DNA from: Pararhizobium sp.
Lineage (GTDB): Bacteria; Pseudomonadota; Alphaproteobacteria; Rhizobiales; Rhizobiaceae
Reading direction: 5' to 3'
Assembly: GCA_017794825.1 (NCBI GenBank)
Contig: CP051237.1
Location: 1,240,001 to 1,304,000, forward strand
DNA: 64,000 bases
The notes under the pieces are model-generated. The model did no database searches. It saw only the letters and a program-made list of their open reading frames with translations, and was not told the DNA's origin. Below are positions 1-8,578 of the stretch, piece by piece. The first letter of the stretch is position 1. Each line of letters opens with the position of its first letter. The position numbers and the translations under genes were made by a program.

Positions 1-2
1 AC

Positions 3-116
3 CTCGGCGTGATCATTCACCGTGACGGCGAACAGTCCTTCCTGCTGATGTCGGCCCGTTCCTCCGCCGAATCCTTCGCCCATGCAGTGGTGACGAGTGT
101 GGAGAACGTGATCTGA
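3..116 (+). CDS. C-terminal end of an unidentified protein (5' truncated)
   Basis: An open frame enters from the left edge and ends in TGA, giving the last 37 residues of a protein that starts outside the window. The peptide begins LGVIIHRDGEQ and ends TSVENVI. I see no recognisable motif, and the product cannot be named from this fragment. The frame is the only one of the three plus-strand frames open from the edge. It stops 55 bp before the next gene on the same strand. Confidence 0.5.
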   Translation, partial: LGVIIHRDGEQSFLLMSARSSAESFAHAVVTSVENVI

Positions 117-171
117 ATTTATTGTAGGACACCAAGACAAATAATGTCATTCTGGTCCCAGGTGGGGACTG

Positions 172-1008
172 ATGGCAGACGAAGACATATCAGGAAAAGA
201 CTGGAACGATTGGGAGATCGATCTGATTGTCGCAGATTACTTTGCGATGCTCCGTCTTGAACTCGCTGGCCAGTCTTACGTCAAGTCAAAGCGTAACGAA
301 GCTCTTCAGAAATTGATCGGTCGTTCCAAAGGTTCGATCGAATTCAAACACCAGAATATCAGCGCCGTACTAGATACGTTGGGGAAGCCACAAATAAGAG
401 GCTATAAACCGAGGTATAATTTTCAGGGAGCCCTCATTGATGGTGTCGAAAGGTACCTTGATCAAAACACAGAGTATTTTCTCAACACCTATATCGACAA
501 GAACGCTTTTGAAGAGGGAGAAGCCCTGTACTACGATCCTCCTCCCAGTCTGACGCAACACGAGACGCCGCGCGCCCTTTCCCGACTAATAAGGAAATTC
601 GATCCTGCTGTTCGTGATAGTAGAAACAGGGAATTGGGATTGAAAGGTGAGGAGTACGTGTTTTTGTCTGAGCAAGTCAGGCTCCGAGCACTTGATCGAT
701 CTGACTTGGCCAGAAAAATGCAATGGGTCTCGCAAGAACTGGGAGACGGCGCCGGTTATGACATCCTCACCTTCGATGCTCGTAATGGCGAGAAAAGATT
801 TCTGGAGGTCAAGACGACCATGGGAGGCAACAAAACTCCCTTCTTCATTTCGAGCAACGAGAAACTGTTTTGCGAGGAAAATCCGGAACGGTCCAGAATC
901 GTCAGATTATTCGATTTTGCAAGTAGACCAAGAGCATTTGAGATAACACCTCCGTTGGAGACCAGCCTCATTCTCAATCCTGCAAATTACAAGGCCTCAT
1001 TTGATTGA
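172..1008 (+). CDS. DUF3883 domain protein, putative PD-(D/E)XK-type nuclease
   Basis: The protein has 278 residues. The N-terminal half (about 10-95) carries a block seen in front of HNH and DUF3883 nucleases, with the string GSIEFKHQNISAVL. The C-terminal half is a DUF3883 domain: a GAGYDILTF strand, then FLEVKTT, then FFISSNE. The D followed by E-x-K is the layout of a PD-(D/E)XK active site, so DNA cleavage is plausible but inferred. Such domains often sit in restriction or phage-defence proteins; no methylase or helicase partner is present here. A GGTGGGGA ribosome site precedes the ATG. Its stop lies 23 bp before the GTG of the 6-phosphogluconate dehydrogenase gene. Codon use looks less GC-rich than in the neighbours, which may mean acquisition. 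Confidence 0.7.
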   Translation: MADEDISGKDWNDWEIDLIVADYFAMLRLELAGQSYVKSKRNEALQKLIGRSKGSIEFKHQNISAVLDTLGKPQIRGYKPRYNFQGALIDGVERYLDQNTEYFLNTYIDKNAFEEGEALYYDPPPSLTQHETPRALSRLIRKFDPAVRDSRNRELGLKGEEYVFLSEQVRLRALDRSDLARKMQWVSQELGDGAGYDILTFDARNGEKRFLEVKTTMGGNKTPFFISSNEKLFCEENPERSRIVRLFDFASRPRAFEITPPLETSLILNPANYKASFD

Positions 1009-1031
1009 ACCATGCAGAGGAAACACAAATC

Positions 1032-2444
1032 GTGAACAAAGAGACGCCGGCCGAAATTGGCCTGATCGGGCTGGGAACGATGGGGGCCGCCCTCTCCCTG
1101 AATATCGCCGAAAAGGGCTTCGGCGTTGCCGTCTTCAACCGCACGGTCGCGACCACGCATTCATTTTACGACAACGCCGGCGAACTCGCAGCAAAAGTCG
1201 TTCCTTGCGATACTCTTGAAAGCCTCGTCGCTTCCATCAGGCCGCCCCGGGCGATCATCCTCATGGTGCCGGCTGGCGATCCGGTGGACCAGCAGATCGC
1301 CGCCTTGCGCCCGTTGCTTGACGATGACGATCTGATCATCGACGCCGGCAACGCCAATTTCCACGACACCAACCGACGCGTCGCCGAGGCGGAAGCTGAA
1401 AACCATCCCTTTCTCGGAATCGGCGTCTCCGGCGGCGAGGAAGGCGCCCGACACGGACCGGCGATCATGGGCGGCGGTTCCGAAGCCTCCTGGCGGCGCG
1501 TCGCGCCGATCCTCGAAGCGATCGCCGCCAAATACGAAGGCGCGCCCTGTGCGACCTGGCTCGGAGAAGCCGGGACCGGACACTTCGTCAAGACCGTCCA
1601 TAACGGCATCGAATATGCGGACATGCAGATGATCGCCGAAATCTACGGCGTCATGCGCGACGGAATGGCGATGCAACCGGCCGACATCGCGGATGTCTTC
1701 ACGCGCTGGAACGAGGGGCCGCTGCAATCCTATCTGATTGAAATTTTAGGAGAGGTCTCCCGCGCTGTCGATCCGGAAACGGGCAAGCCCCTGCTTGATA
1801 TCATTCTCGACAAGGCCGGCCAAAAGGGCACGGGCCGCTGGACGGCTATCGAGGCGCAGCATCTTGGCGCGCCGATCCCGTCCATCGAAGCAGCGGTCGC
1901 AGCCCGCAATATTTCGGCCCGGATCGCCGCGCGAAAGATCGGCGGCGACATTTATGGCGAGCCATCCCACAACGCGGGAACATTCGATCTCGATCTTCTC
2001 GAGCGCGCGCTGATCGCCGGCAAGATCCTCTGTTATGCGCAGGGCTTCGATCTCCTGAAAGCCGCCAGCGACAGCTTTGACTGGAACCTGTCATTGCCCG
2101 ATGTCGCGCGGGTCTGGCGCGCCGGCTGCATCATTCGGTCCACGATGCTCAACGACATGGCGTCCGCCTTTACCGACGAGCCCGATGCCAACCTGATGTT
2201 CGCATCGCGCTTTGTGCCTCTGTTGAAAGAAAACGAGACGTCGTTGCGGTCGCTCGTCTCGAAAGCCGCATCGGCGGCATTGCCGGTTCCGGCGCTCTCC
2301 TCTGCGCTTTCCTATTTCGATATGATGCGGATGAAGCGCGGCACAGCCAACATGATCCAGGCGCAGCGGGATTTTTTCGGACTGCATTCCTTCGAACGCA
2401 TCGACCGCGAAGGCAGCTTCCACGGCCCCTGGGCGGGGACATAG
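1032..2444 (+). CDS. gndA: 6-phosphogluconate dehydrogenase, NADP+-dependent, decarboxylating
   Basis: Oxidative pentose phosphate pathway enzyme converting 6-phosphogluconate to ribulose 5-phosphate with CO2 and NADPH. The 470-residue length matches the long form of the family. A Rossmann GLGTMG motif lies at residues 13-18, the substrate loop GVSGGEEGARHGPAIMGGG follows mid-domain, and the family signature ILDKAGQKGTGRW lies in the all-helical C-terminal domain. I chose the GTG at 1032, which has AGAGGA about 10 bases upstream, over an in-frame TTG at 1005 that would overlap the preceding stop. The gene converges with the minus-strand operon ending at 2520; the 75 bp between them show no clear terminator. 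Confidence 0.93.
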   Translation: MNKETPAEIGLIGLGTMGAALSLNIAEKGFGVAVFNRTVATTHSFYDNAGELAAKVVPCDTLESLVASIRPPRAIILMVPAGDPVDQQIAALRPLLDDDDLIIDAGNANFHDTNRRVAEAEAENHPFLGIGVSGGEEGARHGPAIMGGGSEASWRRVAPILEAIAAKYEGAPCATWLGEAGTGHFVKTVHNGIEYADMQMIAEIYGVMRDGMAMQPADIADVFTRWNEGPLQSYLIEILGEVSRAVDPETGKPLLDIILDKAGQKGTGRWTAIEAQHLGAPIPSIEAAVAARNISARIAARKIGGDIYGEPSHNAGTFDLDLLERALIAGKILCYAQGFDLLKAASDSFDWNLSLPDVARVWRAGCIIRSTMLNDMASAFTDEPDANLMFASRFVPLLKENETSLRSLVSKAASAALPVPALSSALSYFDMMRMKRGTANMIQAQRDFFGLHSFERIDREGSFHGPWAGT

Positions 2445-2519
2445 AGCCGTCCAATTACACTCATACAGCGCCAGACGCGCCTTCGCGGATAAAAAGCGTC
2501 ACACGGTCACGCCGGGCCG

Positions 2520-3707
2520 TCAGATCTTGACCCAGGCGCCGTTCTTCTTCGATGATTTCACGCACGCCTCGATGAAGCGCATACCCAAGACGCCGTCCTC
2601 CACCGTCGGGAAAATCACGTCTTTGGGGACCTTGCCCTTCTTGCGACGCATGGCCCGTATCGCCAAGGCCGCTTCGCTGTAGATATTGGCGAAGCCTTCC
2701 AGATACCCTTCCGGATGGCCCGGCGGGACGCGCGTCATCCGCCCGGCCGCCGGTCCCGAGCCCGCCCCGCCGCGCGTGATGAGCTGCTTCGGCTTGCCGA
2801 AAGGCGTGTACCACAGAAGGTTGGGGTTCTCCTGAGACCATTCGAGGCCGCCGTTCGTTCCATAGACCCGGAGCTTCAGGCCGTTCTCGTTTCCGGGCGC
2901 CACCTGGCTGCACCAGACCATGCCTTTGGCGGGCTTTGCCTTCCCTTTTGCCTTGAACCGCAGCATGATGTGGGCGTTGTCGTCGAGCGCCCGTCCTTCG
3001 ACGAAACTGTCGAGATCGGCTGCCAGGCTGTCGGTTTCGAGACCGGAGACGAAACTGGCGAGATTCCAGGCATGGGTGCCGATATCGCCGATTGAGCCGC
3101 CGGCGCCGGACTGTTTGGGATCGGTCCGCCACACAGCCTGCTTGGCGCCGGTGTCTTCCACCTTCTCGGTCAGCCAGTCCTGCGGATATTCCGCGTGAAC
3201 AAGACGGATATCGCCAAGCACGCCCTTTTCCACCATTTCACGGGCCTGCCGGATCATTGGATAGCCGGTGTAATTGTGAGTGAGAACGAACAGTTTGCCG
3301 GTCTTGTCCACCAGTTTGGCGAGCTTCTTTGCGTCGGCCAGGTTCGACGTCAGCGGCTTGTCGCAGATCACGTGGATCCCGGCGTCGAGAAACGCTTTCG
3401 CGGCCGGATAGTGAACGTGGTTCGGCGTGACGATCGACACCGCCTCGATACCGTCCTCGCGCGCTGCTTCCGCCTTCGCCATTTCCGCGAAACTGCCATA
3501 GGAGCGCTCCGGATCGATGCCGAGTTCGGCGGCCGACGCCGCCGCCCGATCAGGATCGGACGACAACGCTCCCGCCACCAGTTCGTAATGTCCGTCTATA
3601 CGCGACGCGATGCGATGAACCGCGCCTATGAAGGCACCCTGTCCGCCGCCCACCATGCCGAGACGAATGGGGCTCGCTTCGCTGGTTGTTTTGGCTGCAC
3701 TGACCAT
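2520..3707 (-). CDS. Gfo/Idh/MocA family oxidoreductase
   Basis: NAD(P)-dependent sugar or polyol dehydrogenase-like protein of 395 residues. The N-terminal Rossmann fold has GMVGGGQGA at about 17-25, and a CDKPLT motif supplies the lysine typical of the family (the usual E/D-K-P). The rest fits the alpha/beta C-terminal substrate domain. It is the last gene of the long minus-strand operon, starting 9 bp after the isomerase stop. The pairing with a xylose-isomerase-like protein is common in inositol- and sugar-catabolism loci, so the two probably act in sequence on the imported substrate. The substrate itself cannot be told from sequence. Confidence 0.85.
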   Translation of the reverse strand: MVSAAKTTSEASPIRLGMVGGGQGAFIGAVHRIASRIDGHYELVAGALSSDPDRAAASAAELGIDPERSYGSFAEMAKAEAAREDGIEAVSIVTPNHVHYPAAKAFLDAGIHVICDKPLTSNLADAKKLAKLVDKTGKLFVLTHNYTGYPMIRQAREMVEKGVLGDIRLVHAEYPQDWLTEKVEDTGAKQAVWRTDPKQSGAGGSIGDIGTHAWNLASFVSGLETDSLAADLDSFVEGRALDDNAHIMLRFKAKGKAKPAKGMVWCSQVAPGNENGLKLRVYGTNGGLEWSQENPNLLWYTPFGKPKQLITRGGAGSGPAAGRMTRVPPGHPEGYLEGFANIYSEAALAIRAMRRKKGKVPKDVIFPTVEDGVLGMRFIEACVKSSKKNGAWVKI

Positions 3708-3716
3708 GTCGTCCCC

Positions 3717-4772
3717 CTAAATACCGAGCATCTTGCGGATTTGCGCCTGATCGGTCTCGCCGCCGGCGAAATCGTCGAACGCCTTTTCGGTCACGCGGAT
3801 GATGTGGTCGGCGATGAAAGGGGCCCCTTCCGCGGCGCCCTGCTCGGGATGTTTGAGGCAGCATTCCCATTCAAGCACCGCCCAACTGTCGTAGTCGTAC
3901 TGCGCGAGCTTTGAAAAGATGCCGGAGAAATCCACCTGACCGTCGCCCAGCGACCGGAAGCGTCCGGCCCGTCCGACCCAGCCCTGATAGCCGGAATAGA
4001 CGCCCTGCCGGCCATCCGGATTAAACTCCGCGTCCTTGACGTGGAAGGCGGAAATCCGCTCGTGATAGATATCGATGAAGGCCAGATAATCGAGTTGCTG
4101 AAGCAGGAAATGCGATGGATCGTAGTTGATCGTGCAACGCTTGTGGCCGTCGAGCGCATCGAGGAACATCTCGAAGGTCGCGCCGTCAAAAACGTCTTCA
4201 CCCGGATGGATTTCATAGCCGACATCGACGCCATTCTCTTCGTATACGTCGAGGATCGGCTTCCACCGACGCGCGAGTTCGGCGAAAGCCTCCTCGATCA
4301 GCCCGGCGGGCCGTTGCGGCCACGGATAGAGATAGGGAAATGCGAGCGCGCCGGTGAACGAAACGGATACGTCGAGGCCAAGATTGCGGGATGCTTTCGC
4401 TGCATGCTGCATCTGCTTGACCGCCCATTGCTGGCGCGCGGCCGGATTGTTGTGAACGGCTTCCGGCGCAAAGGCGTCGAACGCGCTGTCATAGGCTGGA
4501 TGCACGGCGACCAGTTGGCCCTGCAGATGCGTTGAAAGTTCCGTAATTTCCACACCTGCATCGTTGCAGACGCCTTTTACTTCGTCGCAATAGTCCTTCG
4601 AAGAAGCAGCCTTTTCCAGGTCGAACAGTCGACCGTCCCAGGTCGGAATTTGCACGCCTTCGTAACCCAGAGAGGCGGCCCATTTCGCTATCGCCGGAAG
4701 CGAATTGAACGGCGCCGCATCGTCAGCGAACTGGGCCAGGAATATTGCCGGGCCCTTGATATTCGTTGCCAT
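3717..4772 (-). CDS. Xylose-isomerase-like TIM barrel (sugar phosphate isomerase/epimerase)
   Basis: Protein of 351 residues in the AP_endonuc_2/xylose isomerase-like TIM-barrel family. Metal-site residues can be followed in order: E in GYEIHPGE, D in NYDPSHF, H and D in FHVKDAEF, and E in VLEWECC near the C-terminus. I chose the ATG at 4772 because AGGAGGAA precedes it; an upstream in-frame start at 4862 lies inside dhaK and its extra 30 residues look non-coding. It follows dhaK by 22 bp. Members of this family isomerise, epimerise, dehydrate or decarboxylate sugars and sugar acids, so the exact reaction is open. Confidence 0.85.
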   Translation of the reverse strand: MATNIKGPAIFLAQFADDAAPFNSLPAIAKWAASLGYEGVQIPTWDGRLFDLEKAASSKDYCDEVKGVCNDAGVEITELSTHLQGQLVAVHPAYDSAFDAFAPEAVHNNPAARQQWAVKQMQHAAKASRNLGLDVSVSFTGALAFPYLYPWPQRPAGLIEEAFAELARRWKPILDVYEENGVDVGYEIHPGEDVFDGATFEMFLDALDGHKRCTINYDPSHFLLQQLDYLAFIDIYHERISAFHVKDAEFNPDGRQGVYSGYQGWVGRAGRFRSLGDGQVDFSGIFSKLAQYDYDSWAVLEWECCLKHPEQGAAEGAPFIADHIIRVTEKAFDDFAGGETDQAQIRKMLGI

Positions 4773-4794
4773 GTATTTCCTCCTCGCTTGCTGC

Positions 4795-5796
4795 TCACAT
4801 CCCCATGCGCAACGCCGCGGTATGGACCGGCGCGTCCCACAGTTTGAGCATCTCCTCCTCAAGAGCCGTCACAGTGACGGAACAGCCGGCCATGTCAAGG
4901 GATGTGACAAAGGAACCGGTCAGCGAGCGCGCTATATTCACACCCTGTTTTTCAAGCACCTTCCGCGCGCTGTTGTGCATGAGATACAGCTCCATCAGGG
5001 GCGTGGCGCCGAAGCCGTTGACGAGCAGCAGAACAGGCTTGCTTTTGGACGCTCCCAGTTCCCTGACGATGCCCTCGCAGATTTCTTCCGCGATCTCGTC
5101 GGCCGAAATCAGCTTGCCGCGTCGCCGACCCGGCTCCCCGTGGATGCCGACGCCGAATTCCATTTCGTCTTCGCCGATGTCGAAGGTTGGTTTTCCGGCC
5201 GCAGGCACTGTGCAGCTGGTCAGCGCCACGCCGAAGGAACGCGTATTGGCGTTGACCCGTTTGCCGAGTTCCTGAAGCGCCTCGATATCCATCCCGGTTT
5301 CAGCCGCGGCGCCGACGATTTTCTCGACCACCAGCGTGCCGGCGACCCCGCGACGTCCGGTCGTATAGGTCGAATCCTCTACCGCCATGTCGTCATTGGT
5401 GACGACCTGAAGCACCCTGGCGCCGGCCATTTCGGAAGCCATTTCCGCCGCCATGTCGAAGTTCATGACATCGCCTTCATAGTTCTTGACGATGAACAGA
5501 CAGCCGGCGCCGGTATCGACATCTTGCACCGCTTCCACCATCTGGTCGGGCGTGGGCGAGGTAAAGACCTCTCCGGGACAGGCGGCGTCAAGCATTCCCT
5601 GGCCGACAAAGCCGGCATGCAACGGCTCATGTCCGGACCCGCCTCCCGAGATCAGGGCGACCTTGCCCTGTTTCAGTTCCTTGCGGCGAACGAACTTGCC
5701 GGACGGCGCGAGCGTGACGATATCGGCGTGGGCTGCGGCGAAGCCTGCAAGGCTCTCCTGCAACGCGGTTGACGGATCGTTGATGAACTTTTTCAC
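4795..5796 (-). CDS. dhaK: DhaK, substrate-binding subunit of PTS-dependent dihydroxyacetone kinase
   Basis: Protein of 333 residues that binds a short ketose for phosphorylation by DhaL-ADP. The catalytic residues line up with E. coli DhaK: H56 in GGGSGHEP, D109 in NYEGDV, and the substrate-linking histidine at 219 in GVGIHGEPG. DhaK homologues also act on erythrulose, so dihydroxyacetone is the default rather than a proven substrate. In this operon dhaK is separated from dhaL and the PTS genes by an HTH gene, an unusual order. It starts 26 bp after the HTH gene stop. Confidence 0.92.
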   Translation of the reverse strand: MKKFINDPSTALQESLAGFAAAHADIVTLAPSGKFVRRKELKQGKVALISGGGSGHEPLHAGFVGQGMLDAACPGEVFTSPTPDQMVEAVQDVDTGAGCLFIVKNYEGDVMNFDMAAEMASEMAGARVLQVVTNDDMAVEDSTYTTGRRGVAGTLVVEKIVGAAAETGMDIEALQELGKRVNANTRSFGVALTSCTVPAAGKPTFDIGEDEMEFGVGIHGEPGRRRGKLISADEIAEEICEGIVRELGASKSKPVLLLVNGFGATPLMELYLMHNSARKVLEKQGVNIARSLTGSFVTSLDMAGCSVTVTALEEEMLKLWDAPVHTAALRMGM

Positions 5797-5822
5797 GATT
5801 TCCTCCCCGGGTGAATGGTGTG

Positions 5823-6233
5823 TCAGTCGTCTTTCCGGCTGGCAATGGCCGCCATCCTGTGTGCGAACTCCGTGATCGCCTGATCGAACTGTCTGTTCTG
5901 TTCCTCGTCGCCGAAATCCGGCGCCAGAATGGATAGATGACGCAGCCGCTTGCCGTGGCCCGCCCGTTTCAACCGGCCGGGATGCGCCTTGTTGTATGCG
6001 TCCAAAAACTGCTGCTGCTCGGCCGCCCCCATGTGGCAGACCGAAAAAATCGTAGCCAGATGCCGGGCGGGCAGCGGCGTGGCGTAGGAGGCGCTGGTGA
6101 TCTGTGTGACGAAGCTGCGATTCTTGCCAAGCGCATCTGCCAGCCGCTGCCGCGTTCCCGACGGACGACGATCGATGAGCGCGCCCAGCAAGGTCTTGTA
6201 ATCCCGGATTGCGTCTTCGGTATCGCTCGCCAC
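5823..6233 (-). CDS. Small HTH-type protein, possible regulator of the dha operon
   Basis: Protein of 136 residues with an XRE-like helix-turn-helix near residues 20-50 (TRQRLADALGKNRSFVTQI) and a charged C-terminal half. The GTG at 6233 lies 13 bp after the EI stop; longer in-frame starts run back into the EI gene and give cysteine- and arginine-rich sequence that looks non-coding. It sits between ptsI-like EI and dhaK, so it is co-transcribed with them. A role as autoregulator or as a sensor of the phosphorelay is inference. I do not recognise a characterised homologue. Confidence 0.65.
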   Translation of the reverse strand: MASDTEDAIRDYKTLLGALIDRRPSGTRQRLADALGKNRSFVTQITSASYATPLPARHLATIFSVCHMGAAEQQQFLDAYNKAHPGRLKRAGHGKRLRHLSILAPDFGDEEQNRQFDQAITEFAHRMAAIASRKDD

Positions 6234-6246
6234 CAAAAGTCCCCGT

Positions 6247-7884
6247 TCACGCCGTATGCCGCAAGCCCGGCGCCGGTTCCGCCTTGCGCCACTGGCGAAC
6301 GACTTCCTTGACCATGCCGATGCGGGATGCCGCGACCGACAGCTTGCGCAATCCGGTCTGCAGAAGCAAGGGCACAAGGCGGGTGTCGCTGGCCGCGTCT
6401 CCACACAGGCTCACTTCCCGATTCTGGGCGCGGGCGACGGCGACGACATTCTCGATGAGCGCAAGAACGGACGGATCCGCCGGGTCCGCCAGTTCGGACA
6501 GATCCGCATTGTCTCGCGAGACCGCCAGCACATACTGGGTCAGGTCATTGGAGCCGATGGAGAAGAACGCAGCCCTTGCAAAACGCGCCGGCTGGACAGC
6601 CACGGAAGGGACTTCCACCATGATGCCGATCTCCGGTATGGCGTGTTCGACGCCCTCTGTCTCCAGCAGACGCGCTTCCTCTTCAAAAAGAGCGATGGCG
6701 CGGTCGATCTCGTCCGGAACGGACACCATCGGCAGCATCACCTTGAGGCGGCCGCTTGGCGCTGAACGAAGCAGCGCCCTTATCTGCTGACGGAACACCG
6801 CCGGCCGTCTCAACGAGAGGCGGATGCCGCGCATGCCAAGAAATGAATTGTCTTCCTCGACGCTGTAGCCCTCGATCGGCTTGTCGCCGCCGATATCGGC
6901 GGTGCGTATGATCACGGGTTTGCCGTCGGCCCATTCCAGCACCTTGCGATAGGCGGCGTATTGATCGTCCTCGTCCGGCAAACCGCGGTCGCCGCCGAAA
7001 AGGAATTCGGTCCGCATCAGACCGACGCCGTCGACCGTCGCGACGTCGATCGCGTCGACCTCGGAGGGATCGGCGATGTTGACGAAGATCTCCACCCTTT
7101 CGCCATCCGCGGTAAGGGCCGGTTGGACCGCATTGCGATCCGCGTCGCGGATGGTCTTGAGATAGCGCTCATACGCAGCCTGAAATTCGGCGCGCTCTTT
7201 GGCGTCCGGTTCGGCGATCAGCACACCCTGCTCTGAATCGAGGAGAGCGCTAACGCCATCTTCCAGCCCTTCAGCGCCCCCTGCAGCTCCAATGCCGACG
7301 ATAGCCGGAACGCCGGCGGCCCGCGCCAGCATCGCCACATGGCTGGTCGCGCTGCCCCTTCGCAACGCAATGCCGCCCCCCCGCCAGTCATGCGACAGAA
7401 AGGCCGAGGGCGTCAGATCATCGCCAATATAGATCGATCCCGCCGGGATGACGGTCTCGCCGGCGCCGGTGAGCGCTCCGAGGACCCGGTCGCGAATATC
7501 CGTGAGATCGGCCGAGCGCGCTTTGAAATACTCATCGTCCGAGGCGAGATAGCCGGCGATCTCCTCGTCCAGCGCGTAACGCCAGGCAATGTCGGCCTGG
7601 GCGCCCTCCCCGATCTTGGCGCTGGCCACCTCGAAAAACGTGTCGTCAGCGAGCATTGCAAGCTGGAATTCCAGGATGTCGACGGCGTCGCCCTCTGCCC
7701 TTTCTACAAGTGTCTGCAACCCGCTGATCGCCACGGAGATAGCCGTCTGCAGGGCCTCGATCTCGCCCTCAGCCGATGAAGCCGGAACATAATCGCTGTC
7801 GCCGGGATCCCGCGCCAGATGGATGCGCCCCTCGGCGTATCCGGGGCTCGCAGGGCGCCCCTTGATCCTAGCCGAGGCTGGCAT
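6247..7884 (-). CDS. PTS enzyme I (phosphoenolpyruvate-protein phosphotransferase)
   Basis: Full-length EI of 545 residues. The phospho-histidine is H182 in SATSHVAMLAR. The PEP-binding barrel shows ADIGGDKP, MLPMVSVPDE, EIGIMVEVP, GSNDLTQY and the catalytic cysteine in SLCGDAA. It transfers phosphate from PEP to the neighbouring HPr. E. coli DhaM carries only a truncated EI domain fused behind EIIA and HPr; here EI is separate and complete. The start codon overlaps the HPr gene by 17 bp, indicating translational coupling. No sugar-specific EIIB/EIIC is nearby, so this EI probably serves the kinase only. Confidence 0.92.
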   Translation of the reverse strand: MPASARIKGRPASPGYAEGRIHLARDPGDSDYVPASSAEGEIEALQTAISVAISGLQTLVERAEGDAVDILEFQLAMLADDTFFEVASAKIGEGAQADIAWRYALDEEIAGYLASDDEYFKARSADLTDIRDRVLGALTGAGETVIPAGSIYIGDDLTPSAFLSHDWRGGGIALRRGSATSHVAMLARAAGVPAIVGIGAAGGAEGLEDGVSALLDSEQGVLIAEPDAKERAEFQAAYERYLKTIRDADRNAVQPALTADGERVEIFVNIADPSEVDAIDVATVDGVGLMRTEFLFGGDRGLPDEDDQYAAYRKVLEWADGKPVIIRTADIGGDKPIEGYSVEEDNSFLGMRGIRLSLRRPAVFRQQIRALLRSAPSGRLKVMLPMVSVPDEIDRAIALFEEEARLLETEGVEHAIPEIGIMVEVPSVAVQPARFARAAFFSIGSNDLTQYVLAVSRDNADLSELADPADPSVLALIENVVAVARAQNREVSLCGDAASDTRLVPLLLQTGLRKLSVAASRIGMVKEVVRQWRKAEPAPGLRHTA

Positions 7885-8170
7885 CGCTGTGCGCCTCGTC
7901 GAAGTCCCGTTCGACGAGGCCTTTCAGTGCGGCCAGAGCTTCCAGGCTTGCTTCGCCGTTCGCCCGCATCAACAGGCGCGTTCCCTCCGGCGCGCGCGCC
8001 GCCATGACCTTGACGATGCTCTTGGCGTCGATCCAGGGACCGTCCGGGCTGGTGGCTATCTCAATGACGCAGGGGAAAGTCTTGGCAAGCTTGGTGAACT
8101 TGACCGACGGCCGGGCGTGCAGACCGACCTTGTGGGTGATGATGACTTCCTCTGTGGCTTCGCCGTTCAA
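7868..8170 (-). CDS. HPr family phosphocarrier protein
   Basis: Protein of 100 residues. The phosphorylation site is H18 in VGLHARPSVKF, and a serine in the DAKSIVKVM helix corresponds to the Ser46 region of HPr. The start is a TTG at 8170 with AAGGA about 8 bases upstream, 21 bp after the EIIA stop. It should pass phosphate from the adjacent EI to the DhaM-type EIIA. The acidic C-terminal extension (DEAHSDASLG) overlaps the EI start. Confidence 0.9.
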   Translation of the reverse strand: MNGEATEEVIITHKVGLHARPSVKFTKLAKTFPCVIEIATSPDGPWIDAKSIVKVMAARAPEGTRLLMRANGEASLEALAALKGLVERDFDEAHSDASLG

Positions 8171-8191
8171 CTCAGGCTTCCTTCTTCACGT

Positions 8192-8578
8192 TCACAGGGG
8201 CGACAGTTCTTCAGCGGTCGCGACCACTGTTGCGAGCGATGAACCGCCCGCGGCTTCCGTCGCCGCCATCACCGCGCCTTCGACGATCGGCGCATTGCAT
8301 ATCCTTATCTTGCTTGAGCGCGGCTCGCCGATGACCTCCATGGCCATTTCGGAATTGGATTCAGCGCCGCCCAGATCCACGAGGACCGCCACGCCGGCGT
8401 CCGACCAGACCGATTCCATGGCGTTGATGATGTCCTGCACACTGGTGCCCAACCCGCCGTCGGGATCGCCGCCGCACCATGCAAGCCGCACCTCGTCGCC
8501 GACCATCTGCCGCACCATCTGCGCGGTGCCTTCAGCCACCAGGGGCGAGTGGGAAACAATGACGATTCCGACATTCAT
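8192..8578 (-). CDS. dhaM: DhaM-type PTS EIIA (mannose-family) phosphocarrier domain
   Basis: Protein of 128 residues equal to the N-terminal EIIA domain of DhaM. The phospho-histidine is H10 in IVIVSHSPLV, the place of H9 in E. coli DhaM. It should receive phosphate from HPr and rephosphorylate ADP held on DhaL. The ATG at 8578 overlaps the dhaL stop as ATGA, the usual sign of coupled translation. Here the DhaM fusion is split into three genes (EIIA, HPr, EI). Confidence 0.9.
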   Translation of the reverse strand: MNVGIVIVSHSPLVAEGTAQMVRQMVGDEVRLAWCGGDPDGGLGTSVQDIINAMESVWSDAGVAVLVDLGGAESNSEMAMEVIGEPRSSKIRICNAPIVEGAVMAATEAAGGSSLATVVATAEELSPL

